Source: Clarkia xantiana subsp. parviflora (taxonomy: Eukaryota; Streptophyta; Magnoliopsida; Myrtales; Onagraceae). From it: a DNA stretch of 64,000 nucleotides. The stretch is taken from the NCBI GenBank assembly GCA_036873135.1, contig JAPTYO010000002.1, positions 37,935,452-37,999,451 of the forward strand. Direction: 5' to 3'. The translations under genes and the position numbers were made by a program. Under the pieces are notes generated by a model that saw only the letters and a list, made by a program, of their open reading frames with translations, searched no databases and was not told the origin of the DNA. Positions 35,153 through 45,798 of this stretch are shown here, piece after piece (the stretch's first letter is position 1; the number at the start of each line of letters is the position of its first letter).

Positions 35153-37947
35153 ATGTCTGGTAAGGTTCTTTACCTCATTACTCTTTTCCCTTTCATCTTT
35201 GGTTTTCTTAGGCTTCAATTTTCCCCTCCTTCCTTCCCTCGACGATTTTCAGCCGAGGGATCTGCTACTGTTGGCCAACCTTTCGTCTTCAAGTATCTCA
35301 AGAACACGCTTGCACCTATTAGCTACGATAGGGCCTGTATAGAGTGCGGCATCTTTGAATCCTCCTTCGGAGCCCGCTATCCCTATGAGCAATTCAATTC
35401 TCGCGAGGCCCAGATTACGCTCCCCAAAGGGGACGAGGTGTTCATCTCCCCAGGGCAGATTCGTGCAGGAATTCGACTTCCTTTCTGTCCAAGTTGGGTG
35501 GAGCTGTGCAACCACTATAAGACGTACCCCACGACCTTCTCTCCACACGCAATCCGTACATGGATTGCCTTCCAAGTGTGGTGTGATATCAATAAGGAGG
35601 ACTGGAGCTATTCCCTGGAGCTCTGGCGGGTTCTTTACAAGATGACCTGCAACAAGGACGGAATCTGCTCCTTTTCCCCCCGCCAACCCGAAGGGACCGA
35701 TGAGCAGTATAAGGAGATGGGCTGGGACAGGAAGGTGTCCTGGAAGATTTGCAAGGAACGGGCCGTCATCTCCGATAAGGGGAACGATAATGCTAACTGG
35801 AAGGAGCAATACTTCTTCATCCAGCCTGGTCCCATCGAGTGGCCGAGGACCACCGTGGAAGCTGATCCCCCCGTGCCTTTCCGTTCATGGTCGGAGCAGA
35901 CCAAGAGGGCCCTGATGCTTATCCAGGCCCGTCGTTGGGAGGAGGGTTACCAGCCCTTCGAGGCCACTTCTGTCACTGATGAGCAGCGGATTGAAATTGG
36001 GATTATGCTGATTGATCCCAAGGCTGGGGGGAAAGTTCATGATGGTGTTTCCAATGTAATTCTCTGGGTAATCTTCTAATTATTTCTTGTTTCCATTGTT
36101 TACAGCCCCTCGAACATCGCTGACCATCCGTCTGTTTCAGGAGGATACCGATGCCTCCCACTCGCTGAAGCGCAAGAAGAAGCCCTCCCACCGGAAGGCT
36201 TCTGCCCAATCGGGACCCTCTCGGAAGAAGGCGAAGACCTCCGAGACCCCCGGGTCTGCCCCCACCTCCGAGGGGCGGACTAATGTGGATGTGGTCAAGA
36301 CCGCCTTCAACGTCCGCTCCGAAAAGGAAGGTAAGGAAGTTTTTCGTGCTATAAAAAGATATAGGGAGTTGGTACCTCAAGACCTTCAAGCCTCCGACAT
36401 GAAAGGACGGGTCAGGGATGTCAAAAATATCCTTCGAGGGGAAACTCCACACGTCCTCGAAGCGGGTTGTTACGACTTTTTCGGCCAAGAGAAATATATG
36501 GAGCGTTGTTTAATTTGGCACACCGATATCAAATTAATTCCTCGACTTATTCGCCCCGCTGCAGGTCCCGCGGACGTCGCCCCTGCTGCACCTGCCTCGG
36601 ACTCCGCGCCTGCAGTGGAGCCGGTGGTGGAAGATGCCCCAACGGAGGCCCGTGGTGAATTTGGTCGGGTGACCAGCTTGGAGGACTCCCCTTCCGATGA
36701 TCGTGCTGAGGAGGAAGGCCTGACCCTCCGAGGAAAATCGAGGTCGACTCCTGCCAAGTCACCTGGTAGGACGACGTCTCCACTTCCCGTCACGCCACCA
36801 TCGTCATCCGCTCCGCCATCTTCGCCAGTTAGAGGTGGGACCCCCGAAGCCCAAGTAAGTGAAGGAGATGGAGGGGCTCGCCTGGTAGTACCTCCATTCC
36901 CCTTGGATGGAGACTACTACCAGGCCTTTTCTTCGGACCAGGGCGCCGAGCCTTGGAGACCGGTGGAGTCCCTTCGGGGGATTCCTCTATATCGGGGGTG
37001 TCAGGAGAGGAACCTGGCCTTGCACTTGGTGTCGGGCTCGATCCCGCCCTCACTGAGGCGCCCTCTTTCTCTGGAAGGGGAGGACATCGAGGCGGATATC
37101 CGGGCGATGGCCGTCCGTCGGATAGAGGTAAGTACACTTTGTTTTTATTCTCCTGGGAGTACTCCGACTTTTTAAATATTAAGCTATACCTTGCCCTCAG
37201 GAAATGGCGGACCAGGATCGCTGTTTTGGCTACATCTTGTCTCTTCGGGAGGCTTTGGAGCGAGAACGGGCCAACTCCAACCTCGAGAGCTTAACCAAGC
37301 TCCAGGAGGACTTAGCTGCCTCCGAGGCGTCAAGGCTTCGAGCGGAGGAGGGTAAAAAGCGAGCCGAAGAGCGGGTCGAAGAGGTTAGGCAACAGGCTGA
37401 GGAGGAAAGGCGGCGAGCCGAGGAAGTCAGGGCCAAGCTTGCTCAAGAGGCTCAATCCCAACACATGCAGATTCTAAGTCTCGAGAGCTCGCTTAGGCGG
37501 GAGCAACAGGCTGCCCTGGCGGATCGGAGCCAGGCTGCCTTTGATAAGGCAGCGTTGCAAGAAACTGCTGAGCGGCTGGAGCTTGAGAAGCGGAGGGCCA
37601 TCGCGGAGCTAGAGGAGGCGAGGGCGGATTATCCCGCCCAAATAACAAACGCGAAGGTCCAGGCCCTCGAAGAATATCGGAGCTCGGAGGACTTCAAAGC
37701 AGACGCGGCAAGACATTGTCAGGAGGATTTGCAGAATGCCATCCTTGATATTGTCGAAGAGCTTAATGAAACTTACGGGGACTCCATCGACTTGAGGAAG
37801 TCCAAGACTCTCGGCCTAGCCGCAGAGACGTACCTTAGCCTCCCGTCGGAGAGCTCCTCCGAAGACGCCGACGAGCCTCCTACCAATCCCTCCGAGCCTG
37901 CCCCTCCAAAGCCTTCTGAAGATTCAGCGCCCGAGGACCGAGTTTAA
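35153..37947 (+). CDS. Antisense protein of element B (spliced, 851 aa)
   Basis: Proposed exons are 35153-35159 (ATG TCT G), 35253-36067, 36141-37127 and 37201-37947; all joins keep frame. The tiny first exon with phase-1 intron resembles that of C2. Domain 1 (residues about 20-275) is globular, with FEYLKN-like start and IRLPFCPSWVELCNHYKTYP, resembling the plant 'putative gypsy-type transposon' domain (PF04195) by pattern. The middle is basic then Pro/Ser-rich (KRKKKPSHRK; APPSSPVRGG). The last exon is a long coiled coil (about 140 aa of Arg/Glu/Ala heptads) followed by EEYRSSEDFKADAAR and an acidic Pro-rich tail. The second intron's borders are the least certain; an alternative acceptor is TTTACAG at about 36104. 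Role unknown; not needed for the standard retrotransposition steps. Confidence 0.7.
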
Positions 37948-38076
37948 TTTGTTAAATCTTAAGTCCTCGTACTCCTTCCTCATTTATCTCCCTTGTATCG
38001 AACCTCTTAGGCTTTCGAGCCTTTTATTACTATCTTTTTCGATTACGTTCTTCATAGCGCTTCTATCGGGTCCTGA

Positions 38077-38615
38077 GGACCTTAAGGCTTTCGGACGTCC
38101 AACGACGCTTTTTAATCGAACCTTAAAAACTTAAGGATTTTCGGACGTCCAATGACGCTTTTTAATCGGACCTTAAAAACTTAAGGATTTTCGGACGTCC
38201 AATGACGCTTTTAATCGGACCTTAAAAACTTAAGGATTTTCGGACGTCCAATGACGCTTTTTAATCGGACCTTAAAAACTTAAGGATTTTCGGACGTCCA
38301 ATGACGCTTTTTAATCGGACCTTAAAAACTTAAGGATTTTCGGACGTCCAATGACGCTTTTTAATCGGACCTTAAAAACTTAAGGATTTTCGGACGTCCA
38401 ATGACGCTTTTTAATCGGACCTTAAAAACTTAAGGATTTTCGGACGTCCAATGACGCTTTTTAATCGAACCTTAAAAACTTAAGGATTTTCGGACGTCCA
38501 ATGACGCTTTTTAATCGAACCTTAAAAACTTAAGGATTTTCGGACGTCCAATGACGCTTTTTAATCGAACCTTAAAAACTTAAGGATTTTCGGACGTCCA
38601 ATGACGCTTTTTAAA
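38077..38615. repeat. 50-bp tandem repeats, about 11 copies (element B)
   Basis: The unit runs CGGACGTCCAATGACGCTTT through TTAATCGGACCTTAAAAACTTAAGGATTTT. Copies differ at only one or two bases, so the array homogenised recently. Each unit has the palindrome GGACGTCC (ACGT core) and a TGACG word. It sits between the stop of the antisense gene (37947) and the stop of gag-pol (38744). Confidence 0.95.
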
Positions 38616-38743
38616 TGTATCGAGAACAACTCAGGAATACTTTGATCAGAAGTAACTTCTTTATTGATTGATGTCTTTAACATAGCATGCACCACTCAGG
38701 GCGACTTAATTACATCTTCGCGCCTGCACGGGCGACTTATTTG

Positions 38744-41700
38744 TCAAACATGGCACTTCTTCAGATGTTCGCCACTAAAAGTGTTTCTTAAAACCTTGCC
38801 GTCGGGATCCTCTAACTTGTAAGCGTTCGGGGCCGGCATGCCTACGATCTTGTAAGGCCCTTCCCATTTCGGGGACATCTTGTTGATCCGATCTTGTAGG
38901 GCGAATTCGTTCCGTCGTAGGACCAGTTCTCCTGCGTAGAACTGTCGCGACTTGACCTTCCGATTGTAGTACCTGGCCGTCGCCAAACGCATCCGAGCTT
39001 GCGCTATGTCGGCCTCCAGCCGTTTTTCCTCTAGCAAGGATAACTCCAGGCGCCTTGTTTCGTCATTCGTCAAAGTTCCTATCTTGGCTCTTCCTGGACT
39101 CGTCGAGGGCTCATAGCTGCTGGTTCGATGGGACGCCACCGCGATTTCCACGGGAGCGACCGCCTCTGTTCCATAAACAAGTGCAAACGGGGTTTCACCT
39201 GTTGACCGCTTGGGTGTCGTTCGGACCGCCCACAACACGTTCTCCAGTTCGTCCAGCCATTTTCCGTCCAAAGCGTAGACCCTTTTCTTCAAGCCCTCCA
39301 TCACGATTTTGTTGGCCGCCTCTACCTGCCCATTGGTCTGAGCGTGGTGGACGGATGCTGTTCGATGCTCGATACCGAACTCGTCTAGGAACCTCTCCAA
39401 CTGGGCCCCATTAAACGGAGGGCCATTGTCACTGATGATCACCTTCGGCACCCCATATCTTGACAAAATTCGGGTCTGAAGAAACTTAATGATATGTCCT
39501 GCTGTTGTTTTGGCTAGCGGCTTAGCCTCGATCCACTTCGAGAAGTAGTCGATCGCGACCAGCAGATGTGTGCACTGGCTCTTTGCTTTCGGAAGGGGTC
39601 CCACCAGGTCGATGCCCCACTGTGCGAAGGGCCAAGCACTCCCGATGGCCATCAAATCAGCGGCGGGAGCTGTGATATTCGAGGCATATCTCTGACACGC
39701 GTCACAGGATCGAACAAGCGCCGTTGCTTCCTTATTCATCGTAGGCCAATAATATCCCAAGTTCAACGCCTTCCTCAGGATAGATCGAGCGCCTTCGTGA
39801 CAGGCTGCGACTCCTTCATGCAATTCTCTCAGAATCCGAGTCGTATCGGGTTCGGCCACGCATTTCAAGAAGGGCGTCGAAAGCAGACCTTTCTTGTATA
39901 ACTGGTTGTCCACCATCGCGTAATTAATTGACATTCGTCGTAATCGCTCCGCTGCCACTTTATCTTCAGGAAGTGCCCCCGTCGTTAAGTACACAATTAT
40001 CGGGGTCATCCAAGTGGATTCCCTCTCTGCTCCTGTCCCGATAGCGCACACCTCCGACGGATCGGTGGTCGATAGAATCACCTTCTCCAAGAAGTGTACC
40101 TTCCGACTCTCTTCCAAAGGTGCCCCCAAGGCATATTTGCTCAAGGCATCAGCTTCCACATTCTCTTCCCTGGGAATCGCCTCGATATCAAAGCTTTTGA
40201 AGCTTTCCTTCAAGGTCCTAGCCTCTTGAAGATAGTTCTTCATGACCGGATTCTTTGCTCCATACTGCCCCCGAACCTGATTTACAATCAGGCTAGCATC
40301 ACACTTCACCTTCAAATGTTTAATTCTGGTGCCCTTTGCGATTTTCAGCCCCGTTATGAGGGCCTCATATTCCGCCTCGTTATTGGTGGCTCTAAATGTT
40401 AGGGCCAATGCATATCGAAGTGGCTCCGCCCCGCCTGGCGGAATCAATACGAACCCCGCACCCGATCCGTCCGAGCTTGAGGAGCCATCCGTGTACAACT
40501 CCCAGGTGTTCTCTTTATTTGGCTGTTCCGACTGCCCTGCCGTCGGGGCCTCTTCAGTATTCCCGGTTGCCCCCTCTACTGTTTCCGTTGCTTCAGGATC
40601 GGGAATAGTAGATTCAACTATAAAGTCGGCCAATGCCTGCCCTTTGATAGCTGTTCTCGGAGCGAAATGAATTCGAAACTCGCTAAGTTCCACGGCCCAC
40701 TTTACTAGTCTCCCCGACGCATCGGGCCGGTTCAAGAAGTGTTTCAATGGCTGATCAGTCAGCACCGTAATTTCATGCGCATGGAAGTAGGGTCGTAACT
40801 TTCGAGCAGTAATAATCAACGCAAAGAGGTACTTCTCAATCGGAGGGTAATTCATTTCACTCTTGGCAAACGCCTTGCTTACATAATAGACAGGAATTTG
40901 ATTGCCCTCGACAGCTTTAACTAGAACAGAGCTTATTGCAAACGAAGAAATAGCCAAATAAAGATAGAGCGGCTCGCCTGGAGTTGGCTTCGCAAGTGGC
41001 GGGAGGTCGCGGAGATGTTGTTTGAGCGCTTGGAACGCCTCCTCACATTCAGCAGTCCATTTGAATTGTCGGTTGGCTCTTAACACACCGAAAAATGGCA
41101 TCGACCGGTCGCTGGCCTTGGATAAGAAGCGATTCATCGAAGCCAGCCGACCGTTCAGCACCTGCACCTCCCTATGATTGGTCGGGGACTGCATCTCCTC
41201 TATCGCCCTCAGTTTTTCGGGATTCACCTCGATCCCCCTCTGGCTCACCATGAAGCCTAAGAACTTCCCGGAATGGACCCCGAAAGCACATTTGGCTGGA
41301 TTCAGGCGGACCTGGTGGAGTTTCATCCTCTCAAAGGCCATTGCCAAGTTGCCAACGTGGTCTGATGCTCGTCGGGACTTCACCAGCATGTCATCTACGT
41401 AGGCCTCCATGGTACTCCCGATCATGTCCCCGAACAGCTTGTTCACCATTCTCTGGTATGTCGCCCCCGCATTCACCAGGCCGAAAGGCATGACGTCGTA
41501 CTGGAAGACTTCGCTGTCAGCGTAAAAGGCGGTATGTGGGGCATCCTTCTTCGCCATCTTTATCTGGTTATAACCAGAGTAAGCATCCATAAAGCTTAGC
41601 AGCTCATGCCCCGATGTAGCATCCACCAGTTGGTCGATCCGAGGGAGTGGATAACAGTCCTTCGGGCAAGCCTTGTTTAAGTCGCGGAAGTCGACGCACA

Positions 41701-44299
41701 TCCGCCACTTCCCGTTGCTTTTCCTCACCAGTACTGGGTTGGCTACCCAAGTCTGGAATCGGATCTCCCTAATGAACCCAGCGTCGAGCAATCTGCCAAC
41801 CTCCTGCTGGATTGCAATCCTCTTGTCTGTTCCCATCGGACGTCTCTTCTGTGCGATCGGCTTGATTGTGGGGTCGATATTCAATTCATGCTCGATCACC
41901 TCCCGACTAATTCCTGGCATATCGCTCGGAGACCAGGAAAATAACTCCTTGAATTCCTTCAATAGGGCGATTAACTCCTGAGCTCTTTCCTCGGATAGGG
42001 CGGATCCGATCTTTACCCTCCTCTCGGGTCCATCTATCTCGACTTCTTTCAGGTCCTCCATGGGGGCGGGACGCCCAAACTCCTCTCGAGGGTCAGCGTC
42101 TGTTTGGAGAACCGACATAGCCTCCTTCCTTGATCTTCTCGTGGCGTTGACATAGCATCGTCTCGACGCCACCTGGTCGCCTTTCACTTCGCCGACCCCA
42201 TTCTCAGTCGGGAACTTCAGTTTCTGATGGACCGTCGAGGCTACTGCCATCAGTGGGTTGATAGTGGTTCTTCCAATGATCGCATTGTACGTCCCTGTGG
42301 ATTCGACCACCACGAACTCCACATCTCTCTTCTCCATCTTCCAGCCACTGCCGAACCATACAGGCAGCGTAATAACTCCCAACGGATAAGAGGTTGTACC
42401 GCAAAATCCTACCATCGGGAAGTTGACCTCCCGCAAATCTTTCTTCTTCTTCCCCATCTGCTCCAGGGCGTCGGAGAAGAGGATGTCGGAGGAGCTTCCT
42501 CCATCAATGAGGATCCTCTTCACTTCGAATCCTCCTACATCCAGTGTTACTACTAGGGCATCCTCGTGGGGGGTCTCTACTCCCTCCAGATCCTTCGCCG
42601 AGAAGGTGATCTCCATCTCCTCCTTCGGGGTCCACGACCGTGACCTTTTTCCCAAAACCACTGCGACTGGCACTTGGTTGGCATAACGCTCCCGAGAAGA
42701 CGATGTGTCTCCTCCTGCAGCGAACCCTCCATGGATCACATTAATAATCCTCTTCTGTCTGGACCCAGATGGGCCCTCCGAAGGCTCTGCGTCAGACCTC
42801 CTTTTCCTGGGGGACCTCGATCGAGATTTGGACCTTGACCGAGATCGTGAGCGGGGCTTGCAGCGCGAGTCTCCCACGAACTCCTTCAGCTTACCCCTCT
42901 GGATAAGCTTCTCTATTTCCTTCTTCAGCTCCCGACACTGGTCAGTGTCATGACCGGAGGCCCGATGGAATCGGCAGTAACGGTCGGTGCGGGAGCCCAA
43001 CTTTTCTCCTTCCTTCTTCTTGGGGAAACGAGCGAGGCCTTGCTTCTCCATTACCGCCAAGACTTCTTTCAAAGGCCTGTTGAGGGGGGTAAACTCCTCC
43101 CTCTGACTGTCCCTCTTGGTCGGACGCCTATCCTCCCTCCGATCGGAGCGTCCACGACTCCGACTACCCTCGGAGCTATCCTTCCTGTGTCGGTTGTCCA
43201 ATGGTTTGAACAACTGCTTTCGTTCGTGCCCCTTGGGAGGGGCCAATTCTCCGGCAGCAATCTTCGACTCCTGGACGTCGATTTGCTGTTTTACCCTCGC
43301 CTGGAGTGCCTCCATGTTCCAGACTTTTTTGGCCGCGACACTGTGAAGTAAGTCGGAGCCGTAGGGGGGATTGAGGTTTTTTATGAAGGTGCGGATGGCC
43401 TCGCCCTCCGATATCTCCTCATCTAGCTCGGTCATACCAGCAGTGTAACGCTGGTAGTATTGGGCCAGCGATTCGTCAGGCCTCTGGACCACCTCATGCA
43501 GGGTCCGAACACTCTTCAGCAGTCGTCGACGTCCTTGGTACTGGGCGATGAACCGCTGATGCATATCCTTCCAACAGGTTATACATCCAGTGGGCAGACT
43601 GTAGAACCACGTCATCGCCTTCTCTCCCAAGGTGCTCGGGAACAACGCACAGATAACATCCTCATCAGGGGTCCTGCCCATGCACGCTGTCAGGTGCTTC
43701 TGCACATGGCGAACCGGGTCTGCGACCCCGTCGTATTCGTCTATCTTCGGGATACCCAAGCCTGGAGGGGCCAAGGTATGGATTAACCTGGGAACGAAAG
43801 GATGGGTCTCCTGACTCCCCAATTCCGACATCATGGGCTTTTGATCTCCCATGCAGATACCCACAATCTTTACTACCTGGTCGGCAGTGAGGGGACCATT
43901 CAAGGGAATAGTCCTTTGTTGTACTGGCCCTGGTCCATCGACCACAAAATTCTCCGCCGGTGCTGGATGAGGGGGAATGGGTTGTTCCCTCAACGGAGGG
44001 GGTGGCGGCAGGTTGTCGTCCACCTGCCTTCTGGGGGCATCTCGCCGCGGAGGGAGCGGCGGGAGATCGGCCTGCCTTCTGGCAGCTTCTCTTCGGTCTA
44101 GGAGGGCCTCCATGGCCTCCATGAATAGGGGCATGGCCTCTGCCACTACCCTGGCTAGCTCCGGATTCTGGGAAGGCGCTTCGTTCCGGCGAGTGCTGTC
44201 ACCCTCATCTCTCAGATCCTGATGCTGGGCAGCATCCTCAGGGGGATTGCTGGTGGCCGGCACTTGCTTGCCTGAGCGTTGCGATCTGTTGCCAGCCAT
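38744..44299 (-). CDS. Gag-pol polyprotein of element B, 1851 aa, uninterrupted
   Basis: Domains by residue: gag capsid region about 190-345; variant zinc knuckle C442-H445-H450-C455; Arg/Ser-rich stretch 480-502; aspartic protease with Asp599 (LIDGGSS); RT about 850-1010 with YVDD at 967-970; Ty3-type RNase H about 1080-1225, in which the usual first Asp is missing (LYLYLAISS) while Glu1155 and Asp1182 remain; second, archaeal-type RNase H 1266-1390 with Asp1271, Glu1310, Asp1334, Asp1384; integrase with H1494, H1501, C1532, C1535 and DDE residues Asp1564, Asp1624, Glu1660 (D,D-35-E). It makes and integrates new copies of the element. Dual RNase H identifies the Tat lineage. The ATG lies about 70 bp from the LTR, just after the PBS. 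Confidence 0.95.
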   Translation of the reverse strand: MAGNRSQRSGKQVPATSNPPEDAAQHQDLRDEGDSTRRNEAPSQNPELARVVAEAMPLFMEAMEALLDRREAARRQADLPPLPPRRDAPRRQVDDNLPPPPPLREQPIPPHPAPAENFVVDGPGPVQQRTIPLNGPLTADQVVKIVGICMGDQKPMMSELGSQETHPFVPRLIHTLAPPGLGIPKIDEYDGVADPVRHVQKHLTACMGRTPDEDVICALFPSTLGEKAMTWFYSLPTGCITCWKDMHQRFIAQYQGRRRLLKSVRTLHEVVQRPDESLAQYYQRYTAGMTELDEEISEGEAIRTFIKNLNPPYGSDLLHSVAAKKVWNMEALQARVKQQIDVQESKIAAGELAPPKGHERKQLFKPLDNRHRKDSSEGSRSRGRSDRREDRRPTKRDSQREEFTPLNRPLKEVLAVMEKQGLARFPKKKEGEKLGSRTDRYCRFHRASGHDTDQCRELKKEIEKLIQRGKLKEFVGDSRCKPRSRSRSRSKSRSRSPRKRRSDAEPSEGPSGSRQKRIINVIHGGFAAGGDTSSSRERYANQVPVAVVLGKRSRSWTPKEEMEITFSAKDLEGVETPHEDALVVTLDVGGFEVKRILIDGGSSSDILFSDALEQMGKKKKDLREVNFPMVGFCGTTSYPLGVITLPVWFGSGWKMEKRDVEFVVVESTGTYNAIIGRTTINPLMAVASTVHQKLKFPTENGVGEVKGDQVASRRCYVNATRRSRKEAMSVLQTDADPREEFGRPAPMEDLKEVEIDGPERRVKIGSALSEERAQELIALLKEFKELFSWSPSDMPGISREVIEHELNIDPTIKPIAQKRRPMGTDKRIAIQQEVGRLLDAGFIREIRFQTWVANPVLVRKSNGKWRMCVDFRDLNKACPKDCYPLPRIDQLVDATSGHELLSFMDAYSGYNQIKMAKKDAPHTAFYADSEVFQYDVMPFGLVNAGATYQRMVNKLFGDMIGSTMEAYVDDMLVKSRRASDHVGNLAMAFERMKLHQVRLNPAKCAFGVHSGKFLGFMVSQRGIEVNPEKLRAIEEMQSPTNHREVQVLNGRLASMNRFLSKASDRSMPFFGVLRANRQFKWTAECEEAFQALKQHLRDLPPLAKPTPGEPLYLYLAISSFAISSVLVKAVEGNQIPVYYVSKAFAKSEMNYPPIEKYLFALIITARKLRPYFHAHEITVLTDQPLKHFLNRPDASGRLVKWAVELSEFRIHFAPRTAIKGQALADFIVESTIPDPEATETVEGATGNTEEAPTAGQSEQPNKENTWELYTDGSSSSDGSGAGFVLIPPGGAEPLRYALALTFRATNNEAEYEALITGLKIAKGTRIKHLKVKCDASLIVNQVRGQYGAKNPVMKNYLQEARTLKESFKSFDIEAIPREENVEADALSKYALGAPLEESRKVHFLEKVILSTTDPSEVCAIGTGAERESTWMTPIIVYLTTGALPEDKVAAERLRRMSINYAMVDNQLYKKGLLSTPFLKCVAEPDTTRILRELHEGVAACHEGARSILRKALNLGYYWPTMNKEATALVRSCDACQRYASNITAPAADLMAIGSAWPFAQWGIDLVGPLPKAKSQCTHLLVAIDYFSKWIEAKPLAKTTAGHIIKFLQTRILSRYGVPKVIISDNGPPFNGAQLERFLDEFGIEHRTASVHHAQTNGQVEAANKIVMEGLKKRVYALDGKWLDELENVLWAVRTTPKRSTGETPFALVYGTEAVAPVEIAVASHRTSSYEPSTSPGRAKIGTLTNDETRRLELSLLEEKRLEADIAQARMRLATARYYNRKVKSRQFYAGELVLRRNEFALQDRINKMSPKWEGPYKIVGMPAPNAYKLEDPDGKVLRNTFSGEHLKKCHV

Positions 44300-44350
44300 G
44301 GAATGAAATCAGAGGGAAGCAAACTTACTTTTTGGCTTTTTGTTGCGATT

Positions 44351-44367
44351 CCAACAGACGGCGCCAA
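44351..44367 (-). other. Primer binding site of element B
   Basis: Minus strand TTGGCGCCGTCTGTTGG, immediately after the 5' LTR terminus ATCCAACA. The first eleven bases equal those of element A. Confidence 0.75.
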
Positions 44368-45015
44368 TGTTGGATCACGGCAGGAGCTCCGGTTACGGTG
44401 ACGGATTCCTTAGCTCCTCGCAATCCTGCAGAAGGGGAATAGAGGGCAGTGGCCCAGAATCCCTCTCCGATGCTTAACGTAAGTACGGCGGCCACAGAGC
44501 AAGCAAGCAATATTTGTGTATGTATAAAGCGTAACCCTAATCTGGGATAACTTCCCTCCTTTTATAGAGGAAAGACTATCCCAGTTACCTGATTGGGCGG
44601 TTGGATTGTGATCCACTATCCCACGTATCTCGCCGTATATCTTGCCACGTATCTTGCACAGTTATTCGTATCCCACATATCTCGCCCATTATACCACTAC
44701 TGTAATCGTGGCGAGATTTCCGGGATTGTGCTCTTACTGGCGAGTCTCGATCATTATCGGAGACTCCCAAGTTACATCGTTGAGGATTCGGTGTCGGGGA
44801 GTGGTGTCAACTCCCACATCGGGACCGACTACGTCCAGGTCCGATATCTTCGGGGCTCTCCCCTATCGGAGCCATACTTGCTCGGGGCCATTCAATGTCG
44901 GGGCCTCCTTCAGTCGGAGCCCTTAGCCTTCCAGCAGCCCAGCTCCTAGCTCACCAGGCCTAGTCGCCGTTTGCCAATCGTTAGGGGGCCTAACGGCCTT
45001 CGCCATGGCCCATCA
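44368..45015 (-). repeat. 5' LTR of element B
   Basis: 648 bp, identical to 33818-34465 except at 44575 (A instead of G) as far as I can see. Confidence 0.95.
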
Positions 45016-45242
45016 TTACTTACTAGATAGTTATGTCATGTATTGACATTTAAAGATATATTCTAGTGTTTAGAGTGAGTTGGAATAATTTTTTGCTGAC
45101 ATCACGCAGATGATGACCTAACATAATTGAGCAAGTTATTTTAGATATAACTTCATGGCCAATTTTTTTTTTTTTTTAATATTATTTGAAATTTTTATAA
45201 TTAACAAACTCTTAGGTGCAATATTTTTTTTAGTAGATTGAT

Positions 45243-45798
45243 AATATTTAGGGTTTAGGGTTTACATGGCTAGGTCTAACTATGGCTAGGGTCACCAAAG
45301 TCCGGTGACCATAGCCATGGTCCGACCTAGCCATGGTCAAAACATAGCTAGGTCAATTTAGCCTTATGGTAAAATTGACCCAATTGGACCGTAAGCCTAA
45401 ATTGACCTGACCATGGTCCGACCCATGGCTATGTCGGACCATGGTTAAGGTCATCCAGGTCCGGTGACCCTAGCCATGGTTCGACCTAGCCATGGGTCGG
45501 ACCATTGCTAGGTCAATTTAGCCTTAGGGTGCGGTTGAAAATGTTTAGGTGCTAAATTGTAAAAATAAAAACTTAGGAAAATAAATTTGAGGACTAAACT
45601 GAAAAAATAGAAATTTGGGGCTAGGCATGTGCAAGTCACGTGACTATTTAATGGTCAAACTAACGGTCAACTAATGGATGCACCAAAAAGTGGTACAAAT
45701 TGAAAACGTATTGCACCAAAAATATACAAAAGAAAAAATGTTGCACCAAAAGCCAAAAATCGTGTTGTACCAAAAGACTTATTAACCCTTATGTTAAC
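45243..45798. mobile_element. Half of a fold-back element with GGGTTAATAAGTC end
   Basis: The right terminus in reverse complement reads GGGTTAATAAGTCTTTTGG and the arm contains TTTGGTGCA repeats, like the arms of 18411-19037. The centre (45265-45520) is a set of nested inverted repeats built on CATGGCTAGGTC and GACCTAGCCATG with TCCGGTGACC. The matching left arm was not found: the sequence left of 45243 is different, starting with two AGGGTTT heptamers. Probably truncated. Confidence 0.55.

Larger units (their letters stand above)
33818..45015 (-). mobile_element. Element B: intact Tat-lineage Ty3/gypsy retrotransposon
   Basis: An 11.2 kb element on the minus strand. The LTRs of 648 bp (33818-34465, 44368-45015) differ at one position that I found (34025 G, 44575 A). 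The PBS is at 44351-44367 and the polypurine tract TTGGGGGCAAA beside 34466. Octamers flanking the ends are ATACTTAC and TTACTTAC, compatible with a target duplication. One 1851-aa gag-pol frame is uninterrupted. Antisense gene at 35153-37947 (+), tandem repeats at 38077-38615. Layout from the 5' LTR: gag-PR-RT-RH-aRH-INT, repeats, antisense gene, LTR. All parts needed for transposition look intact, so it may be a young, potentially active element. Confidence 0.95.
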
